Shown: one piece after another, positions 16,900 through 25,321 of the stretch
Numbering within the stretch: the first letter of the stretch is position 1
How the letters are laid out: every line of letters starts with the position of its first letter
From: Iodobacter sp.
GTDB taxonomy: Bacteria; Pseudomonadota; Gammaproteobacteria; Burkholderiales; Chitinibacteraceae
Direction: 5' to 3'
DNA: 46,159 nt
Assembly (NCBI RefSeq): GCF_025352645.1
Contig: NZ_JANXSO010000114.1
Coordinates: 1-46,159, forward strand
Notes under the pieces: model-generated
Seen by the model: the letters and a program-made list of their open reading frames with translations, nothing else
The model's database searches: none
Told to the model about the DNA's origin: nothing
Made by a program: the position numbers and the translations under genes

Positions 16900-19074
16900 G
16901 TGATGAGTGCTGTGTGGATGCATAAAATAACAAAAGAAGAATCTGATCCGCATGCACAGATTCATACCTTGGGCCGGCAGCTATTGTGGGGCCTGCTCTT
17001 ACTGGGTTTAGTGCCCCTTTTATTGACGGGAGGATTAGCGTATCAGCGCAGTGAGCAAAGCTTACGTGAAAAAACGGGGATGTATTTGGCTGGGCAGGCC
17101 GAAAGCGTGATCGACAAAATCGATAGAAACTTATTTGAACGCTACGGCGATGTGCAAATGATTGCTATGAATGCGGCGGTGCGTGGCACGCCAGAAACCA
17201 CCGCCACAGCAGCAAATGCTTACGTGCGGGCGTATGGGTTTTATGATTTGATGATTGCCGTGGATATGCAAGGCAAGATTGTGGCCACCAATACGGTAAG
17301 TGGCGACGGGCGGCGTATTGCTAAAGAAAAACTATTAGGCAGTAGCGTGGCAGAGACGCCCTGGTTTAAGCAAGTAAGCAGTGGTGGGTTAACCTCAGGT
17401 CAGACTTCTTTTGCGGATGCAGCTAAAGACCCGCTGCTAGAGGCGGCCTTGGGACAGCCTGAAATTAGCCTGTTATTTGTGTCTCCTATTGTGAATGAGC
17501 AAGGAAAAATCGTTAGGGTGTGGGCCAATTTTGCTTCTTATGAGCGGGTGGTTAGTGCGATTACGCATTCTGCCGAAGACCGCCTACGTCAAAGTGGCTA
17601 TAAGCGAATTCATTTGCAAGTGGTGGATAAGCAAGGCCGAGTGCTGAGTGATTCACAGGGAGAGCCTTTTGGCTCTAAAGCTTTGGCAAAAGGTTCGCCA
17701 GCGGTGCAGGCCTTAATCAACGGCAACAATGGCGTGTTAACAGAAGTAAACCGTGGCGAGGAAGAGCTGGTTGGCTTTGCCGCATCCAAAGGCGCTTTGG
17801 GCTTTGCTGGTTACGGCTGGGGAGTGGTGGTTAGGCAAGACACTGAAGAAGCTTTTGCTACTGTCCGAGATTTAGGGCGTTGGATCTTGGTTTCGCTGCT
17901 GATTGCCATCCCCTTAGTGATTTGGCTCGCCTTAGCGATCAGTGGGCGCTTCCGCAGAATTACGCTACAGCGTGAACAAAAATTAATCCGCGATGCTGAT
18001 TTACAAGAATTTACTTCAACGGTTCATCGCGCCTTAGAGCTGGCAGAAACGGATAGTGATGCTGCCAGTATTGTGTCAGAAGCGATTGAGCTGGGCTTGC
18101 CTCAATATGCTACAGCCTTAATGATGTCTGACTCCAGTACTGCGCATCTTTCGATTATGTCCCAGAGTCAAAATTACAATGCCAGTTGCGGCTGTGGGGT
18201 GAAGTCTCCGGTGCAGTGTCTTGCGTTTCGGCGTGGGCAGGTGCAAAAGTTTAATGATAATTCCGCTTTAGACGTGTGTCGCTATATGCGTGGCAGGGAA
18301 AGTGGTGATTGCTCGGCTGTGTGTATTCCACTCACTAGCATTGGGCAGGGTGTGGGGATATTGCATTTGATTGGGCCAGCGGGGCAGTTGCCTGATGAGG
18401 CAGAAATGCAGCGTGCTTCTGCCATTGCTGCCCATGCAGGTATGCGCTTGGGCGTGCTGCGAGTCATGAACGAATCGCAATTGCAAGCCCGTACCGATCC
18501 TTTAACGGGTTTGCTGAATCGCCGCAGCTTAGAAAATCAAGCGGCACGCGCGCTGGGCTTGCCCGAACCGGCTTGTGTTGCCTTTGCTGATATTGATCAT
18601 TTTAAGCGCTTAAATGATAGTTATGGTCATGATACGGGGGACAGAGCCTTACGCTTGTTTGCTAGAGTGTTGAAAGAAGCTCTGCGCCCAGGTGATATTG
18701 TGGGGCGTTTTGGGGGGGAAGAGTTTGTGGTGGTGTTTCCAAATACCGATGAAGCGGGAGCACTGTGTGGCTTAGAAAGGGTACGTGCTGCTTTAGAGTG
18801 CCGAATTGCGATTGCGGGCTTGCCCGTGTTTACAGCAAGTTTTGGTTTGGCAGCGGCTTTTGGCCCTATAGAGTTTAATGAGCTGGTGCGCACCGCAGAT
18901 ATGGCCTTGCTAGAGGCTAAACGCACTGGACGTAATAAGGTGTGCATTGCAGGCAAGCCGCAGATGGCTGAAGAGCCCATTGTGCTAGCTGCTGAAAGCA
19001 TAAAAATTGAAGTGAGCCCTTTGCTAAAGGTTGATGTGCTTAGTGAACCTCAAAAAACCCATCTTTCGTCATAA
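16900..19074 (+). CDS. Membrane diguanylate cyclase with Cache-like sensor, Cys-rich GAF-like region and GGDEF domain
   Basis: 724 residues making the second messenger c-di-GMP from two GTP. Membrane segment 1 is ~28-48, followed by a ~280-residue periplasmic region with Cache-like features (FYDLMIAVDMQGKIVATNTV; WFKQVSSGG; ISLLFVSPIVN). Segment 2 is ~328-348. Residues ~365-520 look GAF-like and hold six cysteines (C430, C432, C440, C460, C471, C475). The GGDEF domain starts at TDPLTGLLNRRS. The active site is GGEEF (605-609), and the allosteric inhibitory I-site RPGD (596-599) sits exactly five residues before it, so product inhibition is expected. No EAL domain is present. The last nine codons lie inside a dispersed 130-bp repeat, which supplies the stop codon. 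Confidence 0.93.
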   Translation: MMSAVWMHKITKEESDPHAQIHTLGRQLLWGLLLLGLVPLLLTGGLAYQRSEQSLREKTGMYLAGQAESVIDKIDRNLFERYGDVQMIAMNAAVRGTPETTATAANAYVRAYGFYDLMIAVDMQGKIVATNTVSGDGRRIAKEKLLGSSVAETPWFKQVSSGGLTSGQTSFADAAKDPLLEAALGQPEISLLFVSPIVNEQGKIVRVWANFASYERVVSAITHSAEDRLRQSGYKRIHLQVVDKQGRVLSDSQGEPFGSKALAKGSPAVQALINGNNGVLTEVNRGEEELVGFAASKGALGFAGYGWGVVVRQDTEEAFATVRDLGRWILVSLLIAIPLVIWLALAISGRFRRITLQREQKLIRDADLQEFTSTVHRALELAETDSDAASIVSEAIELGLPQYATALMMSDSSTAHLSIMSQSQNYNASCGCGVKSPVQCLAFRRGQVQKFNDNSALDVCRYMRGRESGDCSAVCIPLTSIGQGVGILHLIGPAGQLPDEAEMQRASAIAAHAGMRLGVLRVMNESQLQARTDPLTGLLNRRSLENQAARALGLPEPACVAFADIDHFKRLNDSYGHDTGDRALRLFARVLKEALRPGDIVGRFGGEEFVVVFPNTDEAGALCGLERVRAALECRIAIAGLPVFTASFGLAAAFGPIEFNELVRTADMALLEAKRTGRNKVCIAGKPQMAEEPIVLAAESIKIEVSPLLKVDVLSEPQKTHLSS

Positions 19075-19178
19075 TACTGCGTTGCGTTTTAGAAAAATAT
19101 CCTTACATATCAAACATATGCAGCGTCGATTTTTTCAAAACGCGTCTTGTCTTATTTAGAAATATAGGTCTTTCGAGG
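19047..19178. repeat. 130-bp dispersed palindromic repeat, copy 1
   Basis: Closely matches 19999-20129 along its length, including cataatactgcgttgcg, atatcaaacatatgcagcgt and atttagaaatatagg. Its ends are imperfect inverted repeats (cctcaaaaaacc near the start, ggtctttcgagg at the end). It overlaps the final 28 bp of the diguanylate cyclase gene, including the stop. It looks like a non-autonomous mobile or BIME/MITE-like element; no ORF is inside. Confidence 0.8.
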
Positions 19179-19234
19179 CCCCCTTTAGTAACAGAATGGG
19201 GCGTCATTCACAGATGGCGGCTCATGCCGCGCAG

Positions 19235-19660
19235 TTATTTTTTAAGTAAATCTCTAATCTCGCGTAATAGCTCGATATCTTCTGGTGTAGCGGCGGGCGT
19301 GGCTGGGGCAATTGCTTCTTCACGCTTTAGGTTATTTAAGCCTTTAATCACCAAGAAAACGGCAAATGTTACGATCACAAAGCTGATCAATACATTGATA
19401 AATACCCCGTAATTAAGCGTGACCGCCCCAGCTTTTTGCGCAGCATCAAGGGTGGCATAAGGGGCAGGGGTTTTACCCTCGGATAATAATAAATACAAAT
19501 TAGCAAAATCAACCTTGCCCATCAGCATGGCAATAGGCGGCATGATGATATCTTTAACCAGCGAATCAACAATCTTGCCAAAAGCTGCACCAATGATAAT
19601 ACCGACGGCTAAGTCGATTACGTTACCGCGCATTGCAAATTCTTTGAATTCTTTAAACAT
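19235..19660 (-). CDS. mscL: Large-conductance mechanosensitive channel MscL
   Basis: 141 residues from the ATG at 19660, which has AGGGG ~8 nt upstream; the frame continues further up without support. The N-terminal amphipathic helix and TM1 read [20 protein letters not shown] then [19 protein letters not shown], the MscL signature. A periplasmic loop (~55-75) and TM2 ([20 protein letters not shown]) follow, with a charged C-terminal helix bundle ([15 protein letters not shown]). It forms a homopentameric emergency valve in the inner membrane during osmotic downshock. The gene stands alone, flanked on both sides by copies of the same 130-bp repeat. Confidence 0.97.
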   Translation of the reverse strand: MFKEFKEFAMRGNVIDLAVGIIIGAAFGKIVDSLVKDIIMPPIAMLMGKVDFANLYLLLSEGKTPAPYATLDAAQKAGAVTLNYGVFINVLISFVIVTFAVFLVIKGLNNLKREEAIAPATPAATPEDIELLREIRDLLKK

Positions 19661-19998
19661 GCGATACCCCTGTTGCTTAGTGACTAACAATGAATAACTC
19701 TCTTAAAAATATAAATTAAAAAATGCTGATTAGCAGACCTATTATTGGACTGTTTTGTAAGTATAAAGGGTTTCTTACTAATATGGGGAGGGCTTACTGA
19801 ACGCGTGCGAATTGCCGTGGGGATGATCACTTAATCAAGTCATTTTAATGAAGTAGACTAGCTTGCGTATTAAATAACTGATAAATATAGCTAATCATTG
19901 TGTATCTAAAATAGACGCATGATAAGGCCGTTTTGCAGCGTTTCGTAATACCAAGCAACGATGATTTAAAAGGGATTGCCCAGCAATTACCTTAGGGA
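19661..19998. other. Gene-free stretch upstream of mscL
   Basis: About 340 bp that must contain the mscL promoter (minus strand). No ORF with coding character, no clear hairpin and no recognised operator was found. It ends at the second 130-bp repeat. Confidence 0.4.
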
Positions 19999-20129
19999 AC
20001 CTCGAAAAACCCATCTGATCTCATAATACTGCGTTGCGAATTAAAAAATATCCTTATATATCAAACATATGCAGCGTCGATTTCTTTAATACACGCCTTG
20101 TTTTATTTAGAAATATAGGTTTTTTGAGA
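19999..20129. repeat. 130-bp dispersed palindromic repeat, copy 2
   Basis: Second copy of the element at 19047-19178, in the same orientation, beginning acctcgaaaaacccatct and ending aaatataggttttttgaga. The two copies bracket mscL as direct repeats about 0.8 kb apart. A shortened relative lies at 30422-30485. Confidence 0.8.
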
Positions 20130-20153
20130 TCCACCTTAATGGATGCTATCCGC

Positions 20154-20190
20154 GATATGCAAGGGGCGCTGCAAGCAGCGCCCCGATATC
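20154..20190. repeat. GC-rich palindrome (GGGGCGCTGC/GCAGCGCCCC)
   Basis: Perfect arms ggggcgctgc (20163-20172) and gcagcgcccc (20175-20184), with outer gatat/atatc pairing. Copies with nearly the same core occur at 28238-28265 and 28863-28894. Here no T-run follows on either strand, so it reads as a dispersed repeat more than a terminator. It lies downstream of rlmM. Confidence 0.75.
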
Positions 20191-20288
20191 AACTTAGGTA
20201 TTTGAAAACTACCATACGCCACTCACGTTATATGGTATTGGCTTCACTGGGTGCGAGCCGCAAGCCAGCTCCTCAGTTTTACTTAACC

Positions 20289-21344
20289 TTAGCGCTTGAT
20301 TTTACTTAGATAGCAAGTGACTTCTTCGCGGTCGTGATACAGATGGCGCGCGCGAAATTGATAGCGGATACCTGCTCCACCTAGTGCATCATCAATGATT
20401 TCCATGCAGCGCTGCAGCTCATTCCAGCGCTTTTTCATGGGTAGTTTAAAGTTAAAAATAAACTGACGGGCATGACCTTTGATCATCCAATCGGCCATCA
20501 GCGCAGCAATGCGAGCGGGTTGCTCCACCATATCGCAAACCAACCAATCCACTGGGCTTTTAGGACGATATTTAAAGCCATCTTCACGCAGATGTTTAAC
20601 GCTAGGGTGGATAGCCATACTGCCTTTCATAGGGCCGTTATCAATGGCAAAAATCTTGGTACAACCACGGCTAACCATTTGCCAAGTCCAGCCACCAGGT
20701 GCGGCACCTAAATCTACCGCGCTCATACCTGGCTTAACTTGGGCAGATTCTGGCACCAGCATCATAAATGCTTCGGCAAGTTTAAGCGTAGAGCGGCTAG
20801 GCGCATCTGTTGGCATACGCAGGCGTGGAATACCGAGCTGCCAGTTCACAGAAAAATCTGGGCGGGTAAAACCGATATAAACACGTTCTAAAGTTGGGAA
20901 AAACAGATGTAAACGGGCGCTGGCTTCTGGCTGATTACCCCGGCCTTTGGCGGCTAATTTGGCATCGAGGAGTGCGCCAAATTTGCGGCTAAACGAGGAG
21001 ATTTCTTTGCCATCGTTGGTGTCTGGATATTCAATCCATACATCACGCCAAGGGCCTTGGTGCGTTTCGTGTAAGCCATCGAGCGCATTTAGGATGGGAG
21101 TTAGCCGATCTTTAGGTGGTAGATCAAGGGCTTCGGCCACAAACACGATTTGGCGCGGAAAAACCCAATCGCCACATTCTAGTGTGCGATAGAGCTTGTC
21201 CCAATCGGCGGGGCGCTTAGGTAAAAAGAGGCAAAAACCTTGGCCGATTTCCCACTTACCAGAGATATCTGCTTTAAAGGTGAATTCGGCCTCCACATCG
21301 GCTTCGAAGCCGGGGCGACAATAAAATAGGATGGCATGTTTCAT
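20289..21344 (-). CDS. rlmM: 23S rRNA (cytidine-2498-2'-O)-methyltransferase RlmM
   Basis: 351 residues. The N-terminal THUMP-like region (MKHAILFYCRPGFEADVEAE) is followed by a Rossmann methyltransferase domain with SAM motif DLGAAPGGWTWQ (211-222). The K-D-K type 2'-O-methyltransferase residues are visible around K240 (NGPMKG), D271 (CDMVEQP) and K300 (NFKLPMKKR). RlmM methylates the ribose of C2498 in 23S rRNA before 50S assembly. Size and sequence agree with the family across beta- and gammaproteobacteria. It begins 30 nt after the stop of the upstream histidine kinase, so they may share a transcript. Confidence 0.96.
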   Translation of the reverse strand: MKHAILFYCRPGFEADVEAEFTFKADISGKWEIGQGFCLFLPKRPADWDKLYRTLECGDWVFPRQIVFVAEALDLPPKDRLTPILNALDGLHETHQGPWRDVWIEYPDTNDGKEISSFSRKFGALLDAKLAAKGRGNQPEASARLHLFFPTLERVYIGFTRPDFSVNWQLGIPRLRMPTDAPSRSTLKLAEAFMMLVPESAQVKPGMSAVDLGAAPGGWTWQMVSRGCTKIFAIDNGPMKGSMAIHPSVKHLREDGFKYRPKSPVDWLVCDMVEQPARIAALMADWMIKGHARQFIFNFKLPMKKRWNELQRCMEIIDDALGGAGIRYQFRARHLYHDREEVTCYLSKIKR

Positions 21345-21374
21345 GGGCGTAAGGATACCAGATTATGACTGTTT

Positions 21375-22919
21375 CTAACTGGATTTGCTTTCCTTCGCCT
21401 GGGGGGCGATCAGCGGAAAGCAGGCAATAAAGCAAGTGCCTTTGCCTAACTCTGAATTAACAATCAACGAGCCGCCTAAGGTTTGGGTGACTAAGTTGTA
21501 CACCACATTTAGCCCCAAACCGCTGCCACCACTGCCACGCTTCGTGGTGAAAAACGGGTCAAAGATCTTTTTAAGGTGCTCTGGAGATATACCCGCGCCA
21601 TTGTCTTGAAAACGTAGGTTGACATTATTATCGGTGCGGATGGCACTGAGAGAAATCAGCCCTTCTTGTCCTTCAGCAAAGGCGTGCGCTAAGGCATTGG
21701 TTAAAAAATTGGTGATGATTTGCGAAATGGCACCAGGGTAGCCGTCTAAATCTATTTTTTCAGGGCAATTGGTTTCAATGGTAACGAAGGTGCGTTTCAG
21801 CGTGGGCTTGAGGCTCATAATTACCTCGTCTATATATTCACCCAATTCAAAATTGCGGCGTGCTTCTGATGTTTGATCAACGGCAACTTGTTTAAAGCTT
21901 TGAATCAGCTGCGCAGCGCGTTCAGCATTGGCTAAAATCAAACGGCTGGATTCAATCGCCATTTCTGAATAACGCATCACTTCAGATTTTTTAATCGCTC
22001 CCGCATCTAAGTTGTTTTTAAATAGAATGGTTTCTTCAGATAAAACCGAAGCACTGGTCAAAATAACTCCAACGGGTGTGTTGACTTCATGGGCCACCCC
22101 CGCCACTAAGCCGCCTAAAGAGGCCATCTTTTCTGCTTGAACAAGATTGTTTTTAGTTTCATTCAACTGCTTAAATGCGCTCTCAGTAAGGTCTCGAGTG
22201 AGGCGCATGGCTAGCTCGGCAGCTTTACGGCTTTCTAAATCATCACAAAGCCTGCGGGTAATGCTGTGTACCGCAGCGGCTACATCCGCAAATTCACCTT
22301 TTCTATGCTGTGGAAGATTGATGTTGTTTAGATCAAAATCTTTGGCATCCGATGCGTGGATGAGTGATTCTCTGAGTTGATCTAGTGGCCTAATCACCAC
22401 TAATAGCAGGCTATGGGAGAGCGCCATAAATAATAGTAAATCAAGCAAAACTACTTCTATTATTTTTGAAATGACCATTTGATTAAGGCGGGCGGATATT
22501 TTATCCCGTGAAAAAACATAATAAACTTTGCCCATAGGCTTAGATTTTTCATTGGCTGGGTAATAAATAGGAAAGGTTTGTGCATTTGCAGTGGGCGTAC
22601 TGCCATTCACGGTGGCCATATTGCCCCGCACATTGATGCGGCCATCTACTTGTTCTTCATTGTTGTAAACCAGCAGCATGGATAAATCGGCGGATTGCAT
22701 TTCTGCTTCTACAACTAGGCCTAATTGGGTGCTGTCAAAATTCCATAAGATACCTGGTAGCACGGTTTGCAAGCGTTTTTGTAAGGCAATAGCGGAGTGT
22801 CGCATATTGTTTTCTAGCTCTTGCTGCGTTTGCCAATAGGAAATCACACCAGAGATCGCTAAAAATAGCGTCACGATGGCAAGGAAGATCAGATTGAGTC
22901 GTGAGCGTATGCTGTGCAT
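21375..22919 (-). CDS. Membrane sensor histidine kinase
   Basis: 514 residues from the ATG at 22919 (MHSIRSRLN). A TTG at 22952 would add 11 residues that do not look like a signal or anchor; AAAGG lies too close to that TTG to decide. TM1 is ~9-28, a ~120-residue periplasmic sensor follows, TM2 is ~150-176, then a linker with a HAMP-like stretch. The HisKA region has GLVAGVAHEVNTPVGVILTS (phospho-His ~277). The ATPase has the N-box NFLTNALAHA, G1 FQDNGAGIS, and GSGGSGLGLNVVYNLV. The HEVNTP variant of the H-box is typical of HK4-type kinases. No response regulator is adjacent, so this is an orphan kinase. It is followed by rlmM 30 nt downstream. Confidence 0.9.
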   Translation of the reverse strand: MHSIRSRLNLIFLAIVTLFLAISGVISYWQTQQELENNMRHSAIALQKRLQTVLPGILWNFDSTQLGLVVEAEMQSADLSMLLVYNNEEQVDGRINVRGNMATVNGSTPTANAQTFPIYYPANEKSKPMGKVYYVFSRDKISARLNQMVISKIIEVVLLDLLLFMALSHSLLLVVIRPLDQLRESLIHASDAKDFDLNNINLPQHRKGEFADVAAAVHSITRRLCDDLESRKAAELAMRLTRDLTESAFKQLNETKNNLVQAEKMASLGGLVAGVAHEVNTPVGVILTSASVLSEETILFKNNLDAGAIKKSEVMRYSEMAIESSRLILANAERAAQLIQSFKQVAVDQTSEARRNFELGEYIDEVIMSLKPTLKRTFVTIETNCPEKIDLDGYPGAISQIITNFLTNALAHAFAEGQEGLISLSAIRTDNNVNLRFQDNGAGISPEHLKKIFDPFFTTKRGSGGSGLGLNVVYNLVTQTLGGSLIVNSELGKGTCFIACFPLIAPQAKESKSS

Positions 22920-23058
22920 GCATTTTTGAGGTGGTGTGATTTGCCTTAACAATAGCCTTTAATGTAATTAAAGGGCAAGTCAGCTTGCAAAGCCTTCATT
23001 ACTTTAGCGACAAAACAATAAGCAAACCCGCCGTACACCCCATGGTTTCAGCCCTTAT

Positions 23059-23724
23059 TTAATTTTTATGCGTTAAATAAAACGCATCATTAAAAGTACT
23101 TACCCATTCTGGCCGCCAAACAACTAGCAGTGTTAGGTAAATGCCGCTGCTAAATCCTTCGGGCCAGCCTAGTAAAAAATAGTAGGGCAGTTGTTCTTCA
23201 AGTAAAAAATCCAGAGGATAAGCGCCACTGGCCGCTAAGAAGCCACAGGTGAGCAGGCCTACGCTCCACATTGATAATGCGCTGGCGGCAAAGCAATTTA
23301 CAAAAATATAGATAAAGTAATTGGCGGGTAAGGCGCGCTGCGCCCAAGTCAACAGTGCATGGGCAAGCGTAACAGGGATAAAGGCAATGATCAGGTAAGA
23401 CAGCCCAAAGCTGGCCCATTCACCGTGGCCATAAGCGGTATCTGCAGCTAATACTGCGGCCAGCCCTAGCAAGGCTTTATCTCGGCCTGCGATCATGGCT
23501 AGGGCGCTGGCACCAAGTAGATGAAATGATAGCCCAGGCTGAATACTGGCTTTCATTTGCCAAAATCCCAGCACCACTACGCTGGCCCCAAACCAGCCGG
23601 TTAGTTGCTCTTGGCTAAGGGCAAACCAAGCAATCCGCGTGGCCGCGTGCAAAATAAGGCCGCCACTGATAAGTAGTGCAATCAGAAGCAGCCAGTGTGC
23701 AAAGGGGGCGGCGATTAGATTCAT
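23059..23724 (-). CDS. CbiM-like energy-coupling factor permease protein
   Basis: 221 residues, almost entirely hydrophobic with about six membrane segments. Features of the CbiM/PF01891 group include the conserved region with a conserved His (SFHLLGASALAMIAG) and the closing YPLDFLLEEQLPYYFLLGWP and EGFSSGIYLTLLVVWRPEWV. CbiM proteins are the substrate-binding components of cobalt or nickel ECF transporters. The N-terminal Met-His metal-binding start of true CbiM is not obvious here, and no CbiN, CbiQ or CbiO gene is adjacent. The substrate, and even transport activity, are therefore open. Confidence 0.7.
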   Translation of the reverse strand: MNLIAAPFAHWLLLIALLISGGLILHAATRIAWFALSQEQLTGWFGASVVVLGFWQMKASIQPGLSFHLLGASALAMIAGRDKALLGLAAVLAADTAYGHGEWASFGLSYLIIAFIPVTLAHALLTWAQRALPANYFIYIFVNCFAASALSMWSVGLLTCGFLAASGAYPLDFLLEEQLPYYFLLGWPEGFSSGIYLTLLVVWRPEWVSTFNDAFYLTHKN

Positions 23725-23766
23725 AGATCTACGCTAAAACTATTCAGGGGCTGTGAGGGGGCATAG

Positions 23767-23845
23767 GTATCTGCACAAATGCCACAGCTGTAGCTTCCCC
23801 CTGTATAAAAAGGGGGAAACTCGTACAGCTAAATTGTGTAGATAC
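23767..23845. repeat. 79-bp nested palindromic element
   Basis: Outer arms gtatctgcacaa...agctgta (23767-23792) and tacagct...ttgtgtagatac (23824-23845) are inverted copies with a small internal bulge. Inside them is a second hairpin, ttccccct/agggggaa (~23794-23817). No ORF. It may be a MITE-like repeat, or an mRNA hairpin in the trailer of the hydrolase gene. Confidence 0.7.
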
Positions 23846-23857
23846 TGATGGTGTAGG

Positions 23858-23881
23858 GGCACGGCATGCCGTGCCTTTTTT
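23858..23881 (+). repeat. 18-bp perfect palindrome with T-run at the end of the hydrolase gene
   Basis: ggcacggcatgccgtgcc (23858-23875) is self-complementary and is followed on the plus strand by T6. The only gene ending here is on the minus strand, where no U-run follows. As a terminator it would act on plus-strand transcripts, of which there is no known source. The flanking gtaggggc links it to the dispersed GGGGC palindromes. Confidence 0.55.
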
Positions 23882-24527
23882 AGCTGCGATGACGCCATTC
23901 TTTGTTGACCCAATCCGCCAATTGGGTGAGCTTGCCGTGAAAATAATGGCCAACGCCTGGGAATACCACTACGGGTAATGATTGTGGCCTTGCCCAATTG
24001 AATACGGTGGCAAGGCTAATCACTTCGTCTTCTTCACCATGAATCAGCAGCGTACTGTGATTGGGAACGGGAGGAAAATTATGTCTGCTTACTGCTGGCC
24101 CAATCAAAATCATCCCTTCCACTTCGTCATCATTTAAGCGTTGGCGTAGCTGGCTTTGCACAAAGGTGCCAAAAGAAAATCCTGCTAGCGTAAGCCGCGT
24201 TAGTGTTGGGTTTTCGGCTCTGGCAAAGGCTAATACCGCCGCCATATCGTCCACTTCGCCTACGCCATTTTCAAATGCACCTGCCGAGTTGCCTACGCCG
24301 CGCAGATTAGGGCAATAGGCGATATAGCCAAGGCGGCTGAGTGTTTTTGCAAGGGTATGCACGATTTTATTATTAAATGTGCCGCCTTCGGTGGGATTAG
24401 GGTGCGCGACCAGCACAATGCCCACGGTTGTTTCAAGAGCGGAAGATAACCGCAGGCATTCCAGTGTGCCCACGGGGCCGTTGATTTCAATCAGCTCAAA
24501 AGAAGGGGCTTTGCGGGGAATATTCAT
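23880..24527 (-). CDS. Alpha/beta hydrolase
   Basis: 215 residues in a single cytosolic domain. The order of motifs is that of the alpha/beta fold. GIVLVAHPNPTEGGT is the oxyanion-hole region. CPNLRGVGNSAG follows. The nucleophile elbow LAGFSFGTFV carries the Ser, LLIHGEEDEVI the acid and PGVGHYFHG the catalytic His. The closest group is the short bacterial set annotated as alpha/beta superfamily hydrolases with HPNP(L/T) near the start. The substrate is unknown. The ferredoxin gene lies upstream on the same strand with a 74-nt gap, so co-transcription is possible. Confidence 0.88.
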   Translation of the reverse strand: MNIPRKAPSFELIEINGPVGTLECLRLSSALETTVGIVLVAHPNPTEGGTFNNKIVHTLAKTLSRLGYIAYCPNLRGVGNSAGAFENGVGEVDDMAAVLAFARAENPTLTRLTLAGFSFGTFVQSQLRQRLNDDEVEGMILIGPAVSRHNFPPVPNHSTLLIHGEEDEVISLATVFNWARPQSLPVVVFPGVGHYFHGKLTQLADWVNKEWRHRS

Positions 24528-24601
24528 GGGCAGAGGTGGGCCAGATAGTGAGTTTGAAAAGTACGGGCAATGAATTGCCCTTGATGCATGTTGGAAACAG
24601 T

Positions 24602-24913
24602 TTAAATCTTCAAACGCTCAACGATGCGGCCATTGACGATATGTTCGTCGATAATCTCGTCAATATCACTTTTATCGATATAGGTATACCAAACGGCTTC
24701 TGGGTAAACGACCAGTACAGGGCCTTCTTCACAGCGCTCTAAACAGCCTGCTTTATTAATCCGTACTTTGCCAGGCTGGCTTAGCCCTAGCTTTTTGATG
24801 CGGCCTTTGGCGTGCTCCCACATCTCAACTGCGCCGCAGCTATTACAGCTCTGACGCTCGCCCGGCTCGCGCTGGTTTAGGCAAAAAAATACGTGGTGCT
24901 GATAATGGCTCAT
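24602..24913 (-). CDS. Thioredoxin-like [2Fe-2S] ferredoxin
   Basis: 103 residues. The cysteine pattern HVFFCLNQREPGERQSC...GCLERCEEGP matches the small thioredoxin-fold 2Fe-2S ferredoxins related to clostridial Fd and to NuoE. The ligands would be the first Cys (residue 11), one of the pair in SCNSCG, and the two in GCLERC. The C-terminal half (PVLVVYPEAVWYTYIDKSDI) is also family-typical. It acts as a cytosolic electron carrier; the partner is unknown. A GAGG sequence precedes the ATG by about 6 nt. Confidence 0.92.
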   Translation of the reverse strand: MSHYQHHVFFCLNQREPGERQSCNSCGAVEMWEHAKGRIKKLGLSQPGKVRINKAGCLERCEEGPVLVVYPEAVWYTYIDKSDIDEIIDEHIVNGRIVERLKI

Positions 24914-25321
24914 GGTGGCCTCGATATTGGAAGTGGAAATTTATCGTAGGGCGGGTGCAACCCCAAACGCGCTAACTAAGTTGTTTTATTAGCAAACAGC
25001 AAAAAATTATAATAACCCCGCTCGTAGCATAGGGCTTTTTAAAGTCCCCTTGAAACAAGCGGTGCGGGGTTTCGCTAGGGGAGCGAGGAACGAGCCAATC
25101 CCGCCCGCCGCCGACTCGATTGTCCGCAGCGCAGGGGCCTTCGTGTTTATGTTGTTGTCGCTTTGCTCACTTTCTTGGCGAAGCAGAAATCAAATACTTC
25201 GCGGGGGACTCCCGCACCTAAACACTGTGCCGAAGGCACTAAAAAGATCTTTTTGCTTAGCGTATATGGTGCAACCAGCGTACTTTTAAACATTGCTTGA
25301 GGCCGCACCTTCCCTACGACA
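24914..25321. other. 408-bp gap with low-complexity, repeat-like content and no credible gene
   Basis: Short open frames exist on both strands (25050-25289 plus, 25147-25335 minus), but their translations lack coding character. The Arg/Ala-rich content and the minus-strand stretch reading FAKKVSKATTT resemble spurious ORFs that recur in dispersed intergenic repeats of betaproteobacteria. I infer a decayed repeat. Confidence 0.4.

Noticed and set aside
19047-20129. Treating the two 130-bp repeats as att sites of an integrated element
   Set aside because: The bracketed DNA holds only mscL; no integrase or mobile gene is present.
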